Notes: generated by a model from the letters alone, not told the origin. A stretch of DNA of 64,000 nt from Streptomyces sp. Y2F8-2 (GCF_014905555.1 NZ_BNGS01000007.1:186001-250000); one strand, 5' to 3'. Counted from the first letter of the stretch, positions 41,822 through 51,283 are shown. Translations and numbers: made by a program.

Positions 41822-41950
41822 CATTCACACGGCGTGTGCGCGCCGGACCCGCATATGCCGCTCGCACACTCTCCTCACGTGCCCACCAGGGGGGTTGACT
41901 CAGCATGCGCATGCAAGGGATGTGAGACGACTACGGAAAGGAGCGGACTT

Positions 41951-42208
41951 GTGACCGCCGATCCCGAGCATCCCGTCGTCCATGGAGAACTCGCAGAGTT
42001 ACGCCGCCGACTCGACGTGGCCTACGCACGCGTCGAGGGTGGGCTGGCGCTGCTCAGCCATCGCACCGAGGAGACGGCGAAGGAGCTGGACGAACTGCAC
42101 ACCCGCCTCATCACGTTGGAACACGCACGCTGGCCGCTGCCCGCCGTCGCCGCCCTCACGGCGGTGGGCGCGCTCGTCGTGGCGGTCTGGCAGGCGCTGG
42201 GCCACTAG
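41951..42208 (+). CDS. Small coiled-coil membrane protein
   Basis: 85 aa. Residues about 10-55 form a charged amphipathic coiled coil (G-E-L-A-E-L-R-R-R-L-D ... E-E-T-A-K-E-L-D-E-L-H), and residues 61-82 one membrane helix. The short tail suggests a tail-anchored protein with the coil in the cytoplasm. GTG 41951 is used because AAAGGAGC lies at the right distance; a longer frame from 41807 has no homology. Function unknown. Confidence 0.8.
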   Translation: MTADPEHPVVHGELAELRRRLDVAYARVEGGLALLSHRTEETAKELDELHTRLITLEHARWPLPAVAALTAVGALVVAVWQALGH

Positions 42209-42224
42209 GACCGGGCGCACCGGC

Positions 42225-42770
42225 TCAGGGCATCGCGTCCTGCCCCAGCCTCAGGTGATGCAGAAGCAGTAACGCGGCCGCCATGTTGGCGGCCGGGACC
42301 TCCCCACGGGCGACCATGTCGGGCACGAGTTTGAGGGGAACCCATTCCCGGCGGTCCGACTCGAAGTCGTCCACGGGGTGCCCGACGTACTCGCCCTCGT
42401 CCGCCCAGTAGACATGGTGCCGGGCGTCGGTGAGTCCGTTGGAGGGCTCCACGCTCATGAGATGGCGCAGGGGTCCCGGCCGCCAACCGGTCTCCTCCTC
42501 CAGTTCACGGGCCGCCGCGTCGGCGATGTCCTCGCCGTCCTCGACGACGCCCGCCGCGAGTTCCCACCCCCAGCTGTCGGTGATGAAGCGGTGCCGCCAC
42601 AGCAGCAGCACCTCGTTGGCCTCGTTGACGACGGTGGCCACGGCGACGGGCCGCAGCCGTATCAGGAAGTGGTCGAGGTGCCGGCCGTCCGGCAGCTCGA
42701 CATCCGCCAGGTTGACGCTGAACCAGCGGTTTTCATACACAGTTTGTTCGTTCTGTTTCGTCCACTGCAT
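42225..42770 (-). CDS. Nudix hydrolase (ADP-ribose/nucleoside-diphosphate type)
   Basis: 181 aa. The Nudix box reads G-V-V-E-D-G-E-D-I-A-D-A-A-A-R-E-L-E-E-E-T-G-W, matching G-x5-E-x7-R-E-U-x-E-E-x-G-U, at about 73-95. An N-terminal strand domain (Y-E-N-R-W-F-S-V-N) is typical of ADP-ribose pyrophosphatases. ATG 42770 gives this start; the frame continues upstream to 42836 without homology. Confidence 0.92.
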   Translation of the reverse strand: MQWTKQNEQTVYENRWFSVNLADVELPDGRHLDHFLIRLRPVAVATVVNEANEVLLLWRHRFITDSWGWELAAGVVEDGEDIADAAARELEEETGWRPGPLRHLMSVEPSNGLTDARHHVYWADEGEYVGHPVDDFESDRREWVPLKLVPDMVARGEVPAANMAAALLLLHHLRLGQDAMP

Positions 42771-42922
42771 GGTTCTGCCACCTTCCGCCGAGTAAGGGGC
42801 AATATCGCAGCAGGAGCGGCGACTCAGCAGGCTCACAGCGGCGCACGCCCGGCGCAGCGGCGGGCGCAGTCGCCCGCGCCGACGGACATCGCGCGGCTCT
42901 CATGCAGTGGGTGGGGCGGTGA

Positions 42923-44263
42923 CTACAGCGGTACGCGCAGGGCCCCGTCGATGAGTTCGGCCGCCTCGGCCGTTCCGGCGCAGCCGCTGCGGACGAGGTG
43001 TTCGCGCACCGCCCGGAGTCTGTCGCGCAGGCGCATGGACTCCATTCCACGCGCCCGCTCCGCCATCTCCACCGCGGTGGCCACCGCCTTGTCGGCGTTG
43101 CCCTGGCGCAGTTCGATCTGGCTGAGCATGGCGAGCCGGTGGACCCGGCCCCGGTCGTGCGCGGGCGTGCCCACCGCGGCCGCGGCGTGCTCCCCGGCCG
43201 CCGTCAGGTCGCCGAGGCTGAGCAGCGCCTCGGCGACCTGGACGTTGACGAGGCCGGGCTGGACGTAGCCGGTCTCGTCCGGTTCGTGGCCGCGCCGAAT
43301 GCGCTCGGCGGCCGACTCGGCCCGCCGTATGCAGGACAGCGCGCCCGACGCGTCCCCGAGGTGCGCGTACGCCTTCGCCTGCATCGCGTACAGGTCCGAG
43401 GCGAGCGCCGGGGTGATCTGCTTGCCCGCGGCGCGCAGCGCGGCCTCGGCGAAGGCCACGGCCTGCCGGTACTCCCTCATGAACAGCGACTGGTTGACCA
43501 GCAGGGCTATGACGTACGCGCCGAGCCCCCGGTCCCCGCTGGCCTTGGCCAGGCGCAGGGCCTGGTGGAAGTACCGCTGGGCCAGACCGTGGGCGTCGGA
43601 GTCGTACGCGCAGATACCGGCGATCGCCACAAGTCCCCCGGTGGCACGGTGCAGTTGGCGGCCCGTCGCGTCGGTGTAGCCACCGCGCAGCAGCGGTGCC
43701 GTCTCGGCGTTGAGGAAGCCGACGATACGGGCACGGGTGGCTATGCCGCCGGCCTTGCGGTACATCTGCTCGTAGTGGGCGCGGGCCGCGCGCAGCATGT
43801 CGATGTCGGCCGGGGTGACCCGGTGGCGTCCGCCGCGGGAGACGTCCACGTCCTCCGGCGGGTTCTCCCACTCCCACACGGGCATCACGGCGGGTGTTCC
43901 GGTCACGGCCGGGGCGCCCAGGATGTGGGGGCGCTGCTGTTCGTCGGAGCGCCACAGGGCGGTGGCGCGCTCCACGAACCCGGAGAGGCTGGAGCCGTGG
44001 GGAGCGGCCGGTTCGCCCGGCACGCCGAGGCCGATGTCGTCGAGGGTCACCGGGCGGTGCAGCCGGGCCGCGAGCACCTCGCAGATCAGGTCGGGCACCT
44101 GGCCGCGTGGGCGCTGGCCCTTCAACCAGCGTGCCACGGCCGTGTGTTCGTATCTGAGAGCGAGGCCGCGTGCCCGCCCCGCCTGGTTGACGTGCGCGGC
44201 CAGTCCCGCGTGGGAGATTCCGGCCTCGTCGAGGATCGCGTCGAGCAGAGTGTTGGGCTGCAT
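42923..44263 (-). CDS. Large helical regulator of the NsdA/TPR type
   Basis: 446-aa cytoplasmic protein. Residues 1-75 carry a helix-turn-helix (A-G-L-A-A-H-V-N-Q-A-G ... L-R-Y-E-H-T-A-V-A-R-W-L-K-G-Q-R-P-R-G), followed by W-E-N-P-P-E-D and an array of TPR-like helices (about 190-430). The layout matches the Streptomyces regulators typified by NsdA, a negative regulator of sporulation and antibiotics, which I recall only as a family. ATG 44263 has GGAGTG upstream. Exact function here is inferred. Confidence 0.75.
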   Translation of the reverse strand: MQPNTLLDAILDEAGISHAGLAAHVNQAGRARGLALRYEHTAVARWLKGQRPRGQVPDLICEVLAARLHRPVTLDDIGLGVPGEPAAPHGSSLSGFVERATALWRSDEQQRPHILGAPAVTGTPAVMPVWEWENPPEDVDVSRGGRHRVTPADIDMLRAARAHYEQMYRKAGGIATRARIVGFLNAETAPLLRGGYTDATGRQLHRATGGLVAIAGICAYDSDAHGLAQRYFHQALRLAKASGDRGLGAYVIALLVNQSLFMREYRQAVAFAEAALRAAGKQITPALASDLYAMQAKAYAHLGDASGALSCIRRAESAAERIRRGHEPDETGYVQPGLVNVQVAEALLSLGDLTAAGEHAAAAVGTPAHDRGRVHRLAMLSQIELRQGNADKAVATAVEMAERARGMESMRLRDRLRAVREHLVRSGCAGTAEAAELIDGALRVPL

Positions 44264-44549
44264 GGGTGCACTCCGGTGGCTCGGTTTCGCCAGGGTAGTG
44301 CGAAGCGCTTCACACGGGGTGTGAACGGAGTGCGCGAATCCGGGCTGTGCGTGCGCTGTCGCGGAGAGTTTCCGGGCGCTTGACTTGAAACCCCTCGCAA
44401 GAGGCCGGCCGGGCCGCCGGCTCCCCCTCGTACAGTGCGGCGGCCCGCTCGGCGCCGTCCGCCCAGCCGCCTGCCCGACACTCCGTGGCGGGGCGGACGG
44501 CTCCGCCGGCGGGGCCGAGCGGCTGAGCGCCGGGCACCGCGGGTCGTTC

Positions 44550-44647
44550 GTCGGCTGCGGGTCCGATGTGGTTTCTCGCACAGTTCCCCGCGCCCCTTTG
44601 AGGGCGCGGGGAACTGCGCGATCAGCCACCGACCACCCGCGGCCGAC
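44550..44647. repeat. 98-bp nested double hairpin element
   Basis: Outer arms GTCGGCTGCGGGT (44550-44562) and ACCCGCGGCCGAC (44635-44647) enclose a perfect 15-bp inner stem. I recall closely similar CGCGCAGTTCCCCGCGCCCC-type elements scattered between Streptomyces genes. Confidence 0.65.
44581..44616 (-). terminator. Terminator of pheS-pheT
   Basis: CAGTTCCCCGCGCCC-CTTTGA-GGGCGCGGGGAACTG, perfect 15-bp stem located 65 bp after the pheT stop. It forms the core of the nested element. Confidence 0.8.
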
Positions 44648-44680
44648 ACCCGGCCCGCAGTCGCCCGGCGCTCGCCGAGA

Positions 44681-47194
44681 CTAGCTCCGCAGCACGGCGC
44701 CGGTGCGCTCAGCGGCCAGCGCGACCGCCGCGTCGCGCGCAGCCGACGCCTCGTCCACCGTGAGCGTCCGGTCAGCCGCGCGGAAGCGCAGCGCGTAGGC
44801 CAGCGACTTGCGCCCCTCCCCCAGCTGCTCCTCGTTCTCGTAGACGTCGAACAGCCGGATGGACTCGAGGAGTTCGCCGGCGCCCTCGCGCAGCGCGGCC
44901 TCGACCTCCGCCTGCGGCACCGGCTTGTCCACGACGAGCGCGACGTCCTGCGTGGCGACCGGGAAGGTGGAGATGCCCGGCGCCTGCGGGGTGCCGTCGC
45001 CGGCCGCCTCCAGCGCGTCCAGGTTCAGCTCCGTCGCGCAGGTGCGCTCGGGCAGCCCCAGCGCCTTCACGACGCGCGGGTGCAGCTCGCCCGCGTGGCC
45101 CACGACCCGCTCGGCACCGTCCGTGACGACCACGAGCTCGGCGCAGCGGCCCGGGTGCCACGGACCGTACTGGCCCTTGCGGACGATCAGCTCGGCCCCG
45201 GCCTCTCGGGCCACGGTCCGGGCGGCCTCGATCGCGTCCGCCCAGTCGGCCGGGCGGCCCTTGCCCCACCAGCCGGCCTGTTCGCGGGCGCCCGCCAGGA
45301 CGACGGCCACGTGGCGCGGCTGCTCGGGCAGCACGGCGGTCAGCGCGGCGATCTCCTCATCGGTGGGACGCCGGTCGACGGGCAGGTGGGCGGCCACACG
45401 CCGCTCCTCGCGCGGGTGGAAGACCAGCCCGGTCTCGAACAGCGCCAGGTCGTGCGAGCCGCGGCCGTCGTTGCGGCGCAGCGCGCCGAGCAGGCCCGGC
45501 AGCAGCGTCGTGCGCAGCGCGGGCTCCTCGTCGCTGAGCGGGTTGACCAGCTTGACGACGCGGCGGGCCGGGTCGTCGGCCTCCAGGCCGAACTGGTCGA
45601 AGACCTGCTCGCTGACGAACGGGTAGTTCGGCGCCTCGACGTAGCCTGCCCCGGCCAGAGCCCGGCCGACGCGGCGGTGCAGCCGCTGCCGGTGGGTCAG
45701 GCCGCGCCCGGACGGGGGCTTGGGCAGCGTGGAGGGCAGGTTCTCGTAGCCCTCCAGCCGGATGACCTCCTCGGCCAGGTCGTTCGGCTCCGCCAGGTCC
45801 GGCCGCCACGACGGCACGGTGACGATCAGCTCGTCCTGACCGTAGACGTCGCAGCCGACCTCCTGCAGGCGGCGTACGACGGTCTCGCGGCCGTAGTGCA
45901 CGCCGGCGACCTTGTCCGGGTGGTCGGCCGGCATGGCGATGGTGTGCGGCGCGGACGGCGCGATGATCTCGGTGACGCCCGCGTCGGCGGTACCGCCCGC
46001 GAGCAGCACCAGCAGGTCGACCGTGCGCTGGGCGGCGGCGGGGGCGGCCAGCGGGTCCACGCCGCGCTCGAAGCGGCGGGACGCCTCGGAGGACAGCTTG
46101 TGACGGCGCGCGGTGCGGGCGATGGAGACCTGGTTGAAGTGCGCGGCCTCGATGACGATCTCAGTCGTGGCGTTCTCGCCGTCGTCGTGGTCCGCGATCT
46201 CGGTGTTGGCGCCGCCCATGACACCGGCGAGGCCGATCGGGCCGCGGTCGTCGGTGATGACGAGATCCTCGGAGTGCAGGGTGCGCGTCACGCCGTCGAG
46301 GGTGGTGAACTTCTCGCCCTCCTCGGCACGGCGCACGCCGATCGTGCCCTGGATCAACTTGCGGTCGTAGGCGTGCAGCGGCTGGCCGATCTCCATCATC
46401 ACGTAGTTGGTGATGTCGACGGCGAGCGAGATCGGGCGCATGCCGACCTTCTGCAGCCGGCGCTGCAGCCAGATCGGGGAGCGGGCCTCGGGGTCGACGC
46501 CGGTCACCGTACGGGCGGTGAAGCGGTCGCAGCCGAGGGGTTCGGAGATCTTCACCGGGTGGCCGAACGCGTTCGGCGCCGGCACGTCGAGCAGGGCGGG
46601 GTCGCGCAGCGGCAGGCCGTAGGCGATGGCGGTCTCGCGGGCGACACCGCGGATCGACAGGCAGTCGCCGCGGTTGGCGGTGACGGCGATGTCGAGCACC
46701 TCGTCGACCAGCTCGAGCAGCTCGACGGCGTCCTTGCCGACCTCGGTGCCGGGCGGCAGCACGATGATGCCCTTGGTGCCGTCGTCACCCATGTTCAGCT
46801 CGTCGCTGGAGCAGATCATGCCGCGCGACATCCGGCCGTACGTCTTGCGCTCGGCGATCGCGAAGTCGCCGGGCAGGACCGCGCCGGGGAGGGCCACCAC
46901 GACCTTGTCGCCGACGGCGAAGTTACGGGCGCCGCAGACGATCTCCTGGGGCTCGCCGGTGCCGTTCGCCTTGCCGACGTCGACGGTGCAGTAGCGGATC
47001 GGCTTCTTGAAGCCCTCCAGCTCCTCGATGGTCAGCACCTGGCCCACGACCAGCGGACCCGTGAGGTCGGCGCCGAGCTGCTCGACGGTCTCGACCTCCA
47101 GGCCGGCCGAAATCAGCTTGGCCTGCACATCGCGCCCGGTCTCCGTCGCCGGCAGGTCGACGTACTCCCGCAGCCAAGAAAGCGGGACCCGCAT
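44681..47194 (-). CDS. pheT: Phenylalanyl-tRNA synthetase beta subunit
   Basis: 837-aa beta subunit, full length. The N-terminal tRNA-binding (EMAP-like) domain is at about 40-155 (V-G-Q-V-L-T-I-E ... I-C-G-A-R-N). The B3/B4 editing domain lies around 210-400 and the B5 domain around 420-490. A C-terminal anticodon-binding FDX domain (about 740-836) opens F-P-V-A-T-Q-D-V-A-L-V-V-D. Its start overlaps the pheS stop (TGATG), so the subunits are made in equal amounts. Confidence 0.97.
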   Translation of the reverse strand: MRVPLSWLREYVDLPATETGRDVQAKLISAGLEVETVEQLGADLTGPLVVGQVLTIEELEGFKKPIRYCTVDVGKANGTGEPQEIVCGARNFAVGDKVVVALPGAVLPGDFAIAERKTYGRMSRGMICSSDELNMGDDGTKGIIVLPPGTEVGKDAVELLELVDEVLDIAVTANRGDCLSIRGVARETAIAYGLPLRDPALLDVPAPNAFGHPVKISEPLGCDRFTARTVTGVDPEARSPIWLQRRLQKVGMRPISLAVDITNYVMMEIGQPLHAYDRKLIQGTIGVRRAEEGEKFTTLDGVTRTLHSEDLVITDDRGPIGLAGVMGGANTEIADHDDGENATTEIVIEAAHFNQVSIARTARRHKLSSEASRRFERGVDPLAAPAAAQRTVDLLVLLAGGTADAGVTEIIAPSAPHTIAMPADHPDKVAGVHYGRETVVRRLQEVGCDVYGQDELIVTVPSWRPDLAEPNDLAEEVIRLEGYENLPSTLPKPPSGRGLTHRQRLHRRVGRALAGAGYVEAPNYPFVSEQVFDQFGLEADDPARRVVKLVNPLSDEEPALRTTLLPGLLGALRRNDGRGSHDLALFETGLVFHPREERRVAAHLPVDRRPTDEEIAALTAVLPEQPRHVAVVLAGAREQAGWWGKGRPADWADAIEAARTVAREAGAELIVRKGQYGPWHPGRCAELVVVTDGAERVVGHAGELHPRVVKALGLPERTCATELNLDALEAAGDGTPQAPGISTFPVATQDVALVVDKPVPQAEVEAALREGAGELLESIRLFDVYENEEQLGEGRKSLAYALRFRAADRTLTVDEASAARDAAVALAAERTGAVLRS

Positions 47195-48315
47195 CAGATC
47201 TCCATCCCGAACGGCCGGGTGAACCGGACGTCACCCTCGACCATGTCTCGCATGTCTTCGACGTTGTGGCGGAACATCAGCATCCGCTCGATGCCGAACC
47301 CGAAGGCGAAGCCGCTGTACTTCTCCGGGTCGACGCCGCAGGCGGTGAGCACCCGCGGGTTGACCATGCCGCAGCCGCCGAGCTCGATCCAGCCCTCGGA
47401 CGAGCAGGTGCGGCAGGGCCGGTCGGGGTTGCCGACGGACTCGCCGCGGCAGACGTAGCACACCATGTCCATCTCGGCGGACGGCTCGGTGAACGGGAAG
47501 AAGTTCGGCCGCAGCCGGGTCTTCATGCCCTCGCCGAACAGCGACTGGACCATGTGGTCCAGCGTGCCCTTCAGGTCCGCCATGGTCAGGCCCTCGTCGA
47601 CGGCGAGCAGCTCGACCTGGTGGAAGACCGGGGTGTGGGTGGCGTCCAGCTCGTCGGTGCGGTACACGCGGCCGGGGCAGATCACGTAGACCGGCAGCTC
47701 GCGGTCGAGCAGGGAACGGATCTGCACGGGCGAGGTGTGGGTGCGCAGCACGACACCGGACTCCGAGCCGCCGTCGGGCGCCTGCACGAAGAAGGTGTCG
47801 GCCTCGCCGCGGGCCGGGTGGTCCGGTCCGATGTTCAGGGCGTCGAAGTTGAACCACTCGGCCTCGACCTCGGGGCCCTCGGCGACCTCGTAGCCCATGG
47901 CCACGAAGACGTCCTCGATGCGCTCCGAGAGCGTGGTCAGCGGGTGGCGGGCGCCCGCGGGCACGCGGTCGTAGGGCAGCGTGACGTCCACCGACTCCTC
48001 GACCAGGACGCGGGCGTCCCGCTCGGCCTCGAGTTCGGCCTGGCGGCCGGCGAGGGCCTTGTTCACGGCGCCACGGGCCTGGCCCACGCGCTTGCCGGCG
48101 TCGGCCTTGGCGTGCGGGGGCAGGGCGCCGATCTCGCGGTTGGCGAGAGCCAGCGGCGAGGTGGGGCCGGTGTGGGCGACCTTGGCCTCGTGGAGCGCGT
48201 CGAGGGAGTCCGCGGCGGCGAAGGCGGCGAGCGCCTCGTCCCGCATGCGCTCGATCTCTTCCGGTTTCAAGGCCTCGACCTCGACAGGGTCGTACGACTT
48301 ATTGGGTGCCGACAT
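47194..48315 (-). CDS. pheS: Phenylalanyl-tRNA synthetase alpha subunit
   Basis: 373-aa catalytic subunit. It has an N-terminal coiled coil (about 20-105), motif 2 around H-T-S-P-V-Q-I-R, and motif 3 G-F-A-F-G-F-G-I-E-R near residue 338. C-x2-C pairs (C-Y-V-C-R-G, C-R-T-C) mark the zinc-like insert of actinobacterial enzymes. ATG 48315 follows GGGAAGAG. The 139-bp leader has a small hairpin (GACTCGT-CC-ACGAGTC) but no T-box motif and no Phe-rich leader ORF. Confidence 0.97.
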   Translation of the reverse strand: MSAPNKSYDPVEVEALKPEEIERMRDEALAAFAAADSLDALHEAKVAHTGPTSPLALANREIGALPPHAKADAGKRVGQARGAVNKALAGRQAELEAERDARVLVEESVDVTLPYDRVPAGARHPLTTLSERIEDVFVAMGYEVAEGPEVEAEWFNFDALNIGPDHPARGEADTFFVQAPDGGSESGVVLRTHTSPVQIRSLLDRELPVYVICPGRVYRTDELDATHTPVFHQVELLAVDEGLTMADLKGTLDHMVQSLFGEGMKTRLRPNFFPFTEPSAEMDMVCYVCRGESVGNPDRPCRTCSSEGWIELGGCGMVNPRVLTACGVDPEKYSGFAFGFGIERMLMFRHNVEDMRDMVEGDVRFTRPFGMEI

Positions 48316-48454
48316 CTCTTCCCGTGCTTCCGATTGGCTGGCTGACGGTCCCCGTCACCGACTCGTGGACGAGTCGTCTCCGGATATTGGGACGCAAAGG
48401 TGCCAATGGCCGAGTCTAACGGGGCTGGGGAAAGTGAATGCGCCCGTGGGTTGC

Positions 48455-49591
48455 TCAGGCCAGGTAAGCCGGTGCCCCCACGGGCAACGTAAATCGGAAC
48501 TCGGCGCCGCCGCTGCGGGCGCGGCCGACCGTGATGGTGCCGCCGTGGGCCTCGACGATGCCTTTGACGATATAGAGCCCGAGGCCCGTGCCCCCGCGCT
48601 TGCTGCCCCGCCAGAAGCGGGTGAAGACGCGGTTCATGGACTCCTCCGGGATGCCGGGGCCCTCGTCGCTCACCGTGACCGACGTGCCGGTGTCCTCCCC
48701 TTCGCGGGGCGAAACCGAGGGCGTGATGTCAATCGTGACGGTTCCCTCCCCGTGGCGCACGGCATTTTCGAGGAGGTTGCTGAGCACCTGGTCGATCTTG
48801 TCGGGGTCGGCCCAGAGGGCGGGCAGGGGCTGCTCGATGCGCAGCAGGAAACGGTCGGCGGGCTGCCCGGCGGCGACGTAGGCCTGGATGTGCCGTCCGA
48901 CGGCCGCTCCTATGTCGACGGGCTGGCGGCGCACCTCCAGCCGCCCGGAGTCGATCCGCGAGATGTCCAGCAGCTCGGCGATGAGCCGGGTGACCCGGTC
49001 CGCGTCGGCGTCGACGGTCTCCAGCATGAGCCGCTTCTGGTCGTCGGTGAAGCGTTCCCACTTGGCGAGGAGGGTGGCGGTGAAGCCCTTGACGGAGGTG
49101 AGCGGGGAGCGCAGTTCATGGGCCACGGTCGCGATCAGTTCGGCGTGGCTGCGTTCGGTGCGGCGGCGCGCCTCGGTGTCGCGGAGGGTGACGACCACGC
49201 GGCGGATGGGCCCGGTGGGGCGGGTGCGCACATAGCGCGCGGAGACGAGGACCTCGCGGCCCCCGGGGAGCAGGAGGTTGCGCTCGGGCTGCCGGACGCG
49301 GATCGTGAGCCCTCCGTAGGGGTCGGTCAGCTGCCACCAGCGCCGCCCCTCGAGATCTTCTAATGGCAGGGCTCTGTCGAGCCGCTGCCCGAGGGCGTCG
49401 GCGGCGCGGACGGCGGTGATGCGTTCGGCCGGGGCGTTGAAGCAGATGACGCGCGCGTGCTCGTCGGCGATGACGAGCCCGTCGGGGAGTTCGTCCGGGT
49501 CGATGCCGAGCTCGGCGGGATCGCCGTGCCGGGACCCCGGGGCGCGGTGCGCGTCCCGTGCCTCCGGTGCTCTGCTCGTACCGACCCTCAT
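48455..49591 (-). CDS. Cytoplasmic PAS-domain sensor histidine kinase
   Basis: 378 aa with no membrane segment. A PAS fold (about 35-135: G-L-V-I-A-D-E-H-A-R-V-I-C-F-N) is followed by HisKA with V-A-H-E-L-R-S-P-L-T-S-V-K-G, then the N box L-L-E-N-A-V-R-H-G, G1 D-E-G-P-G-I-P and G2 G-G-T-G-L-G-L-Y. There is no adjacent response regulator. The partner and signal (possibly redox, gas or a cytoplasmic ligand in PAS) are unknown. Confidence 0.9.
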   Translation of the reverse strand: MRVGTSRAPEARDAHRAPGSRHGDPAELGIDPDELPDGLVIADEHARVICFNAPAERITAVRAADALGQRLDRALPLEDLEGRRWWQLTDPYGGLTIRVRQPERNLLLPGGREVLVSARYVRTRPTGPIRRVVVTLRDTEARRRTERSHAELIATVAHELRSPLTSVKGFTATLLAKWERFTDDQKRLMLETVDADADRVTRLIAELLDISRIDSGRLEVRRQPVDIGAAVGRHIQAYVAAGQPADRFLLRIEQPLPALWADPDKIDQVLSNLLENAVRHGEGTVTIDITPSVSPREGEDTGTSVTVSDEGPGIPEESMNRVFTRFWRGSKRGGTGLGLYIVKGIVEAHGGTITVGRARSGGAEFRFTLPVGAPAYLA

Positions 49592-49641
49592 CCCCGTACC
49601 CCACCTCTCGTCAGGCCGTGGGCCCCGAGCCCGCCACCCTA

Positions 49642-50502
49642 CTAGCCGTGAGTGACGGAGCGGCACCCTCCGGGGGCGCGCTGTGCACGGGCGGACGCGT
49701 AGAGACATACGGCCGCGGCGGTCGCGAGGTTCAGGCTCTCGGCCCTGCCGTGGATGGGCACACGGACGACGGCGTCGGCCAGCTCCCGCGTCTCCTCCGG
49801 CAGTCCCCATGCCTCGTTGCCGAACACCCAGGCGGTGGGCACGCCCATCGTGCCCTTGTCGAGCTCGTCGTCCAGGTCGTGGTCGCCCGCTCCGTCGGCG
49901 GCGAGGATGCGCACCCCGGCGTCCTTGAGCCCGGCCACGGCCCGCTCGACGGGGACGCCGACGCCGACGGGCAGGTGGAAGAGGGAGCCGACGGAGGCGC
50001 GGACGGCCTTGGGGTTGTACACGTCGACGGAGGCGTCGGTGAGGACGACGGCCTCGGCACCTGCGGCGTCGGCGCAGCGCAGGACGGTGCCGGCGTTGCC
50101 CGGGTCGCGCACATGGGCGAGGACGGCGACCAGGCGGGGGCGGGCCGCCAGGATCGCGTCGAAGCCGGTGTCCAGGAAGCGGCAGATCCCGACCAGGCCC
50201 TGCGGGGTCACGGTGGTGGAGATGTCGGCGACGACCTGCTCCGCGGCGAGGTGGACGCGGGCGCCGGCGTCACGGGCCGCCCCCACGATGTCCGGGTACC
50301 GCTCCGCCGCGTCCGGGGTGGCGAACAGCTCGACGAGGGTCGCCGTGCCCCCGCTGCGGTGCGCCGCGGCCTCCCGTACGGCCTGCGGGCCCTCCGCGAG
50401 GAACAGCCGCTCCTTGCCCCGGAAGTTCCGCTTCGCCAGCCGCCGCGCGGCGCTGACGCGGGGGGAGCGGGGGGAGATGAGCTCGGGGGTGGCGGGGGGC
50501 AT
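49642..50502 (-). CDS. TrmH/SpoU-family rRNA/tRNA 2'-O-methyltransferase
   Basis: 286 aa. An N-terminal substrate-binding domain (F-R-G-K-E-R-L-F-L-A-E-G-P-Q-A-V-R-E) precedes the SPOUT fold with motif 1 (V-R-D-P-G-N-A-G-T-V-L-R-C-A-D-A-A-G), motif 2 (F-G-N-E-A-W-G-L) and motif 3 (I-P-I-H-G-R-A-E-S-L-N-L-A-T-A-A-A-V). It methylates ribose of an rRNA or tRNA nucleotide with SAM, probably in the trefoil-knot dimer. Start: ATG 50502, with GTG 50511 as an alternative. Confidence 0.93.
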   Translation of the reverse strand: MPPATPELISPRSPRVSAARRLAKRNFRGKERLFLAEGPQAVREAAAHRSGGTATLVELFATPDAAERYPDIVGAARDAGARVHLAAEQVVADISTTVTPQGLVGICRFLDTGFDAILAARPRLVAVLAHVRDPGNAGTVLRCADAAGAEAVVLTDASVDVYNPKAVRASVGSLFHLPVGVGVPVERAVAGLKDAGVRILAADGAGDHDLDDELDKGTMGVPTAWVFGNEAWGLPEETRELADAVVRVPIHGRAESLNLATAAAVCLYASARAQRAPGGCRSVTHG

Positions 50503-50591
50503 GCGGTTCACTTTCGGAAGCTCAGGGGTCTCTGTGGCGTGACAGCCGGCTCTTTCCCACCGCGACGGCGCCCAGCCACGACGGCGGACCT

Positions 50592-50631
50592 GGGGGGCTC
50601 CCCACGCCCTTGAGGCAGCGGGGGAGGTGCC
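50592..50631 (-). repeat. Dispersed G/C palindromic element, copy 5
   Basis: Reverse complement reads CTCCCCCGCTGCCTCAAGG then GCGTGGGG-AG-CCCCCC, aligning to copy 6 at 53121-53157 with only a few changes. It lies between rplT and the methyltransferase. Confidence 0.7.
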
Positions 50632-50712
50632 GAACTGTCCGTCGCGGCGCGCAGCGTGTCGTGCCGTACGGGAGGGGTTTGTCGCTTGCCGGCGCTCGCA
50701 GGGCGCAGACAC

Positions 50713-50752
50713 AACCGGACCCGCAGGCCGTCGTAGGCCTGCGGGTCCGGTT
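50713..50752 (-). terminator. Terminator of infC-rpmI-rplT
   Basis: AACCGGACCCGCAGGCC-GTCGTA-GGCCTGCGGGTCCGGTT, perfect 17-bp stem, starting 35 bp after the rplT stop. Confidence 0.9.
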
Positions 50753-50786
50753 CACATCCGGCTGAAGCCGGCGCGGCGCCGTCGCG

Positions 50787-51170
50787 TCACGCAGCCTTGG
50801 GCGCGTTCACGTCCGACGGCAGGGCCTTCTGCGCGACCTCGACGAGCGCGGCGAACGCACCCGCGTCGTTGACGGCCAGCTCAGCGAGGATCTTGCGGTC
50901 GACCTCGATGTTCGCGGCCTTCAGACCCTGGATGAAGCGGTTGTAGGTGATGCCGTTGGCGCGGGCAGCGGCGTTGATGCGCTGGATCCACAGCTGACGG
51001 AAGTCGCCCTTGCGCTTCTTGCGGTCGTTGTAGTTGTAGACCAGCGAGTGGGTGACCTGCTCCTTGGCCTTGCGGTACAGGCGCGAACGCTGACCGCGGT
51101 AGCCGGAGGCCTGCTCGAGGATCGCCCGGCGCTTCTTGTGGGCGTTGACTGCCCGCTTGACGCGTGCCAC
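50787..51170 (-). CDS. rplT: 50S ribosomal protein L20
   Basis: 127-aa basic protein, full length. It has the bS20-type N-terminal helix M-A-R-V-K-R-A-V-N-A-H-K-K-R-R and signature F-R-Q-L-W-I-Q-R-I-N-A-A-A-R. It is essential for early 50S assembly. It follows rpmI by 113 bp. Confidence 0.99.
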   Translation of the reverse strand: MARVKRAVNAHKKRRAILEQASGYRGQRSRLYRKAKEQVTHSLVYNYNDRKKRKGDFRQLWIQRINAAARANGITYNRFIQGLKAANIEVDRKILAELAVNDAGAFAALVEVAQKALPSDVNAPKAA

Positions 51171-51283
51171 TTGTTAACTCCTTGTAGCGGGGCCGTGGGG
51201 GTCCTCACACGGCCCGAAACGATTGGGTCCCGGTCCTGACGTACGTACGGCGCGGACTGATCAGCAGATCAAGCGCCGTGGCG

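Larger units (their letters stand above)
44264..44680. other. 417-bp intergenic region containing a nested dispersed hairpin element
   Basis: No ORF of merit. The left part (44264-44549) is the upstream region of the NsdA-like gene. The right part holds the 98-bp element and the pheT terminator described separately. Confidence 0.6.

Noticed and set aside
44435..47458. 1007-codon open frame opposite pheT
   Set aside because: Antisense shadow of pheT with no homology, low-complexity composition and no start signals.
48316..48454. T-box or Phe leader peptide upstream of pheS
   Set aside because: No AGGGUGG-type T-box sequence and no short ORF rich in Phe codons; only a small hairpin is present.
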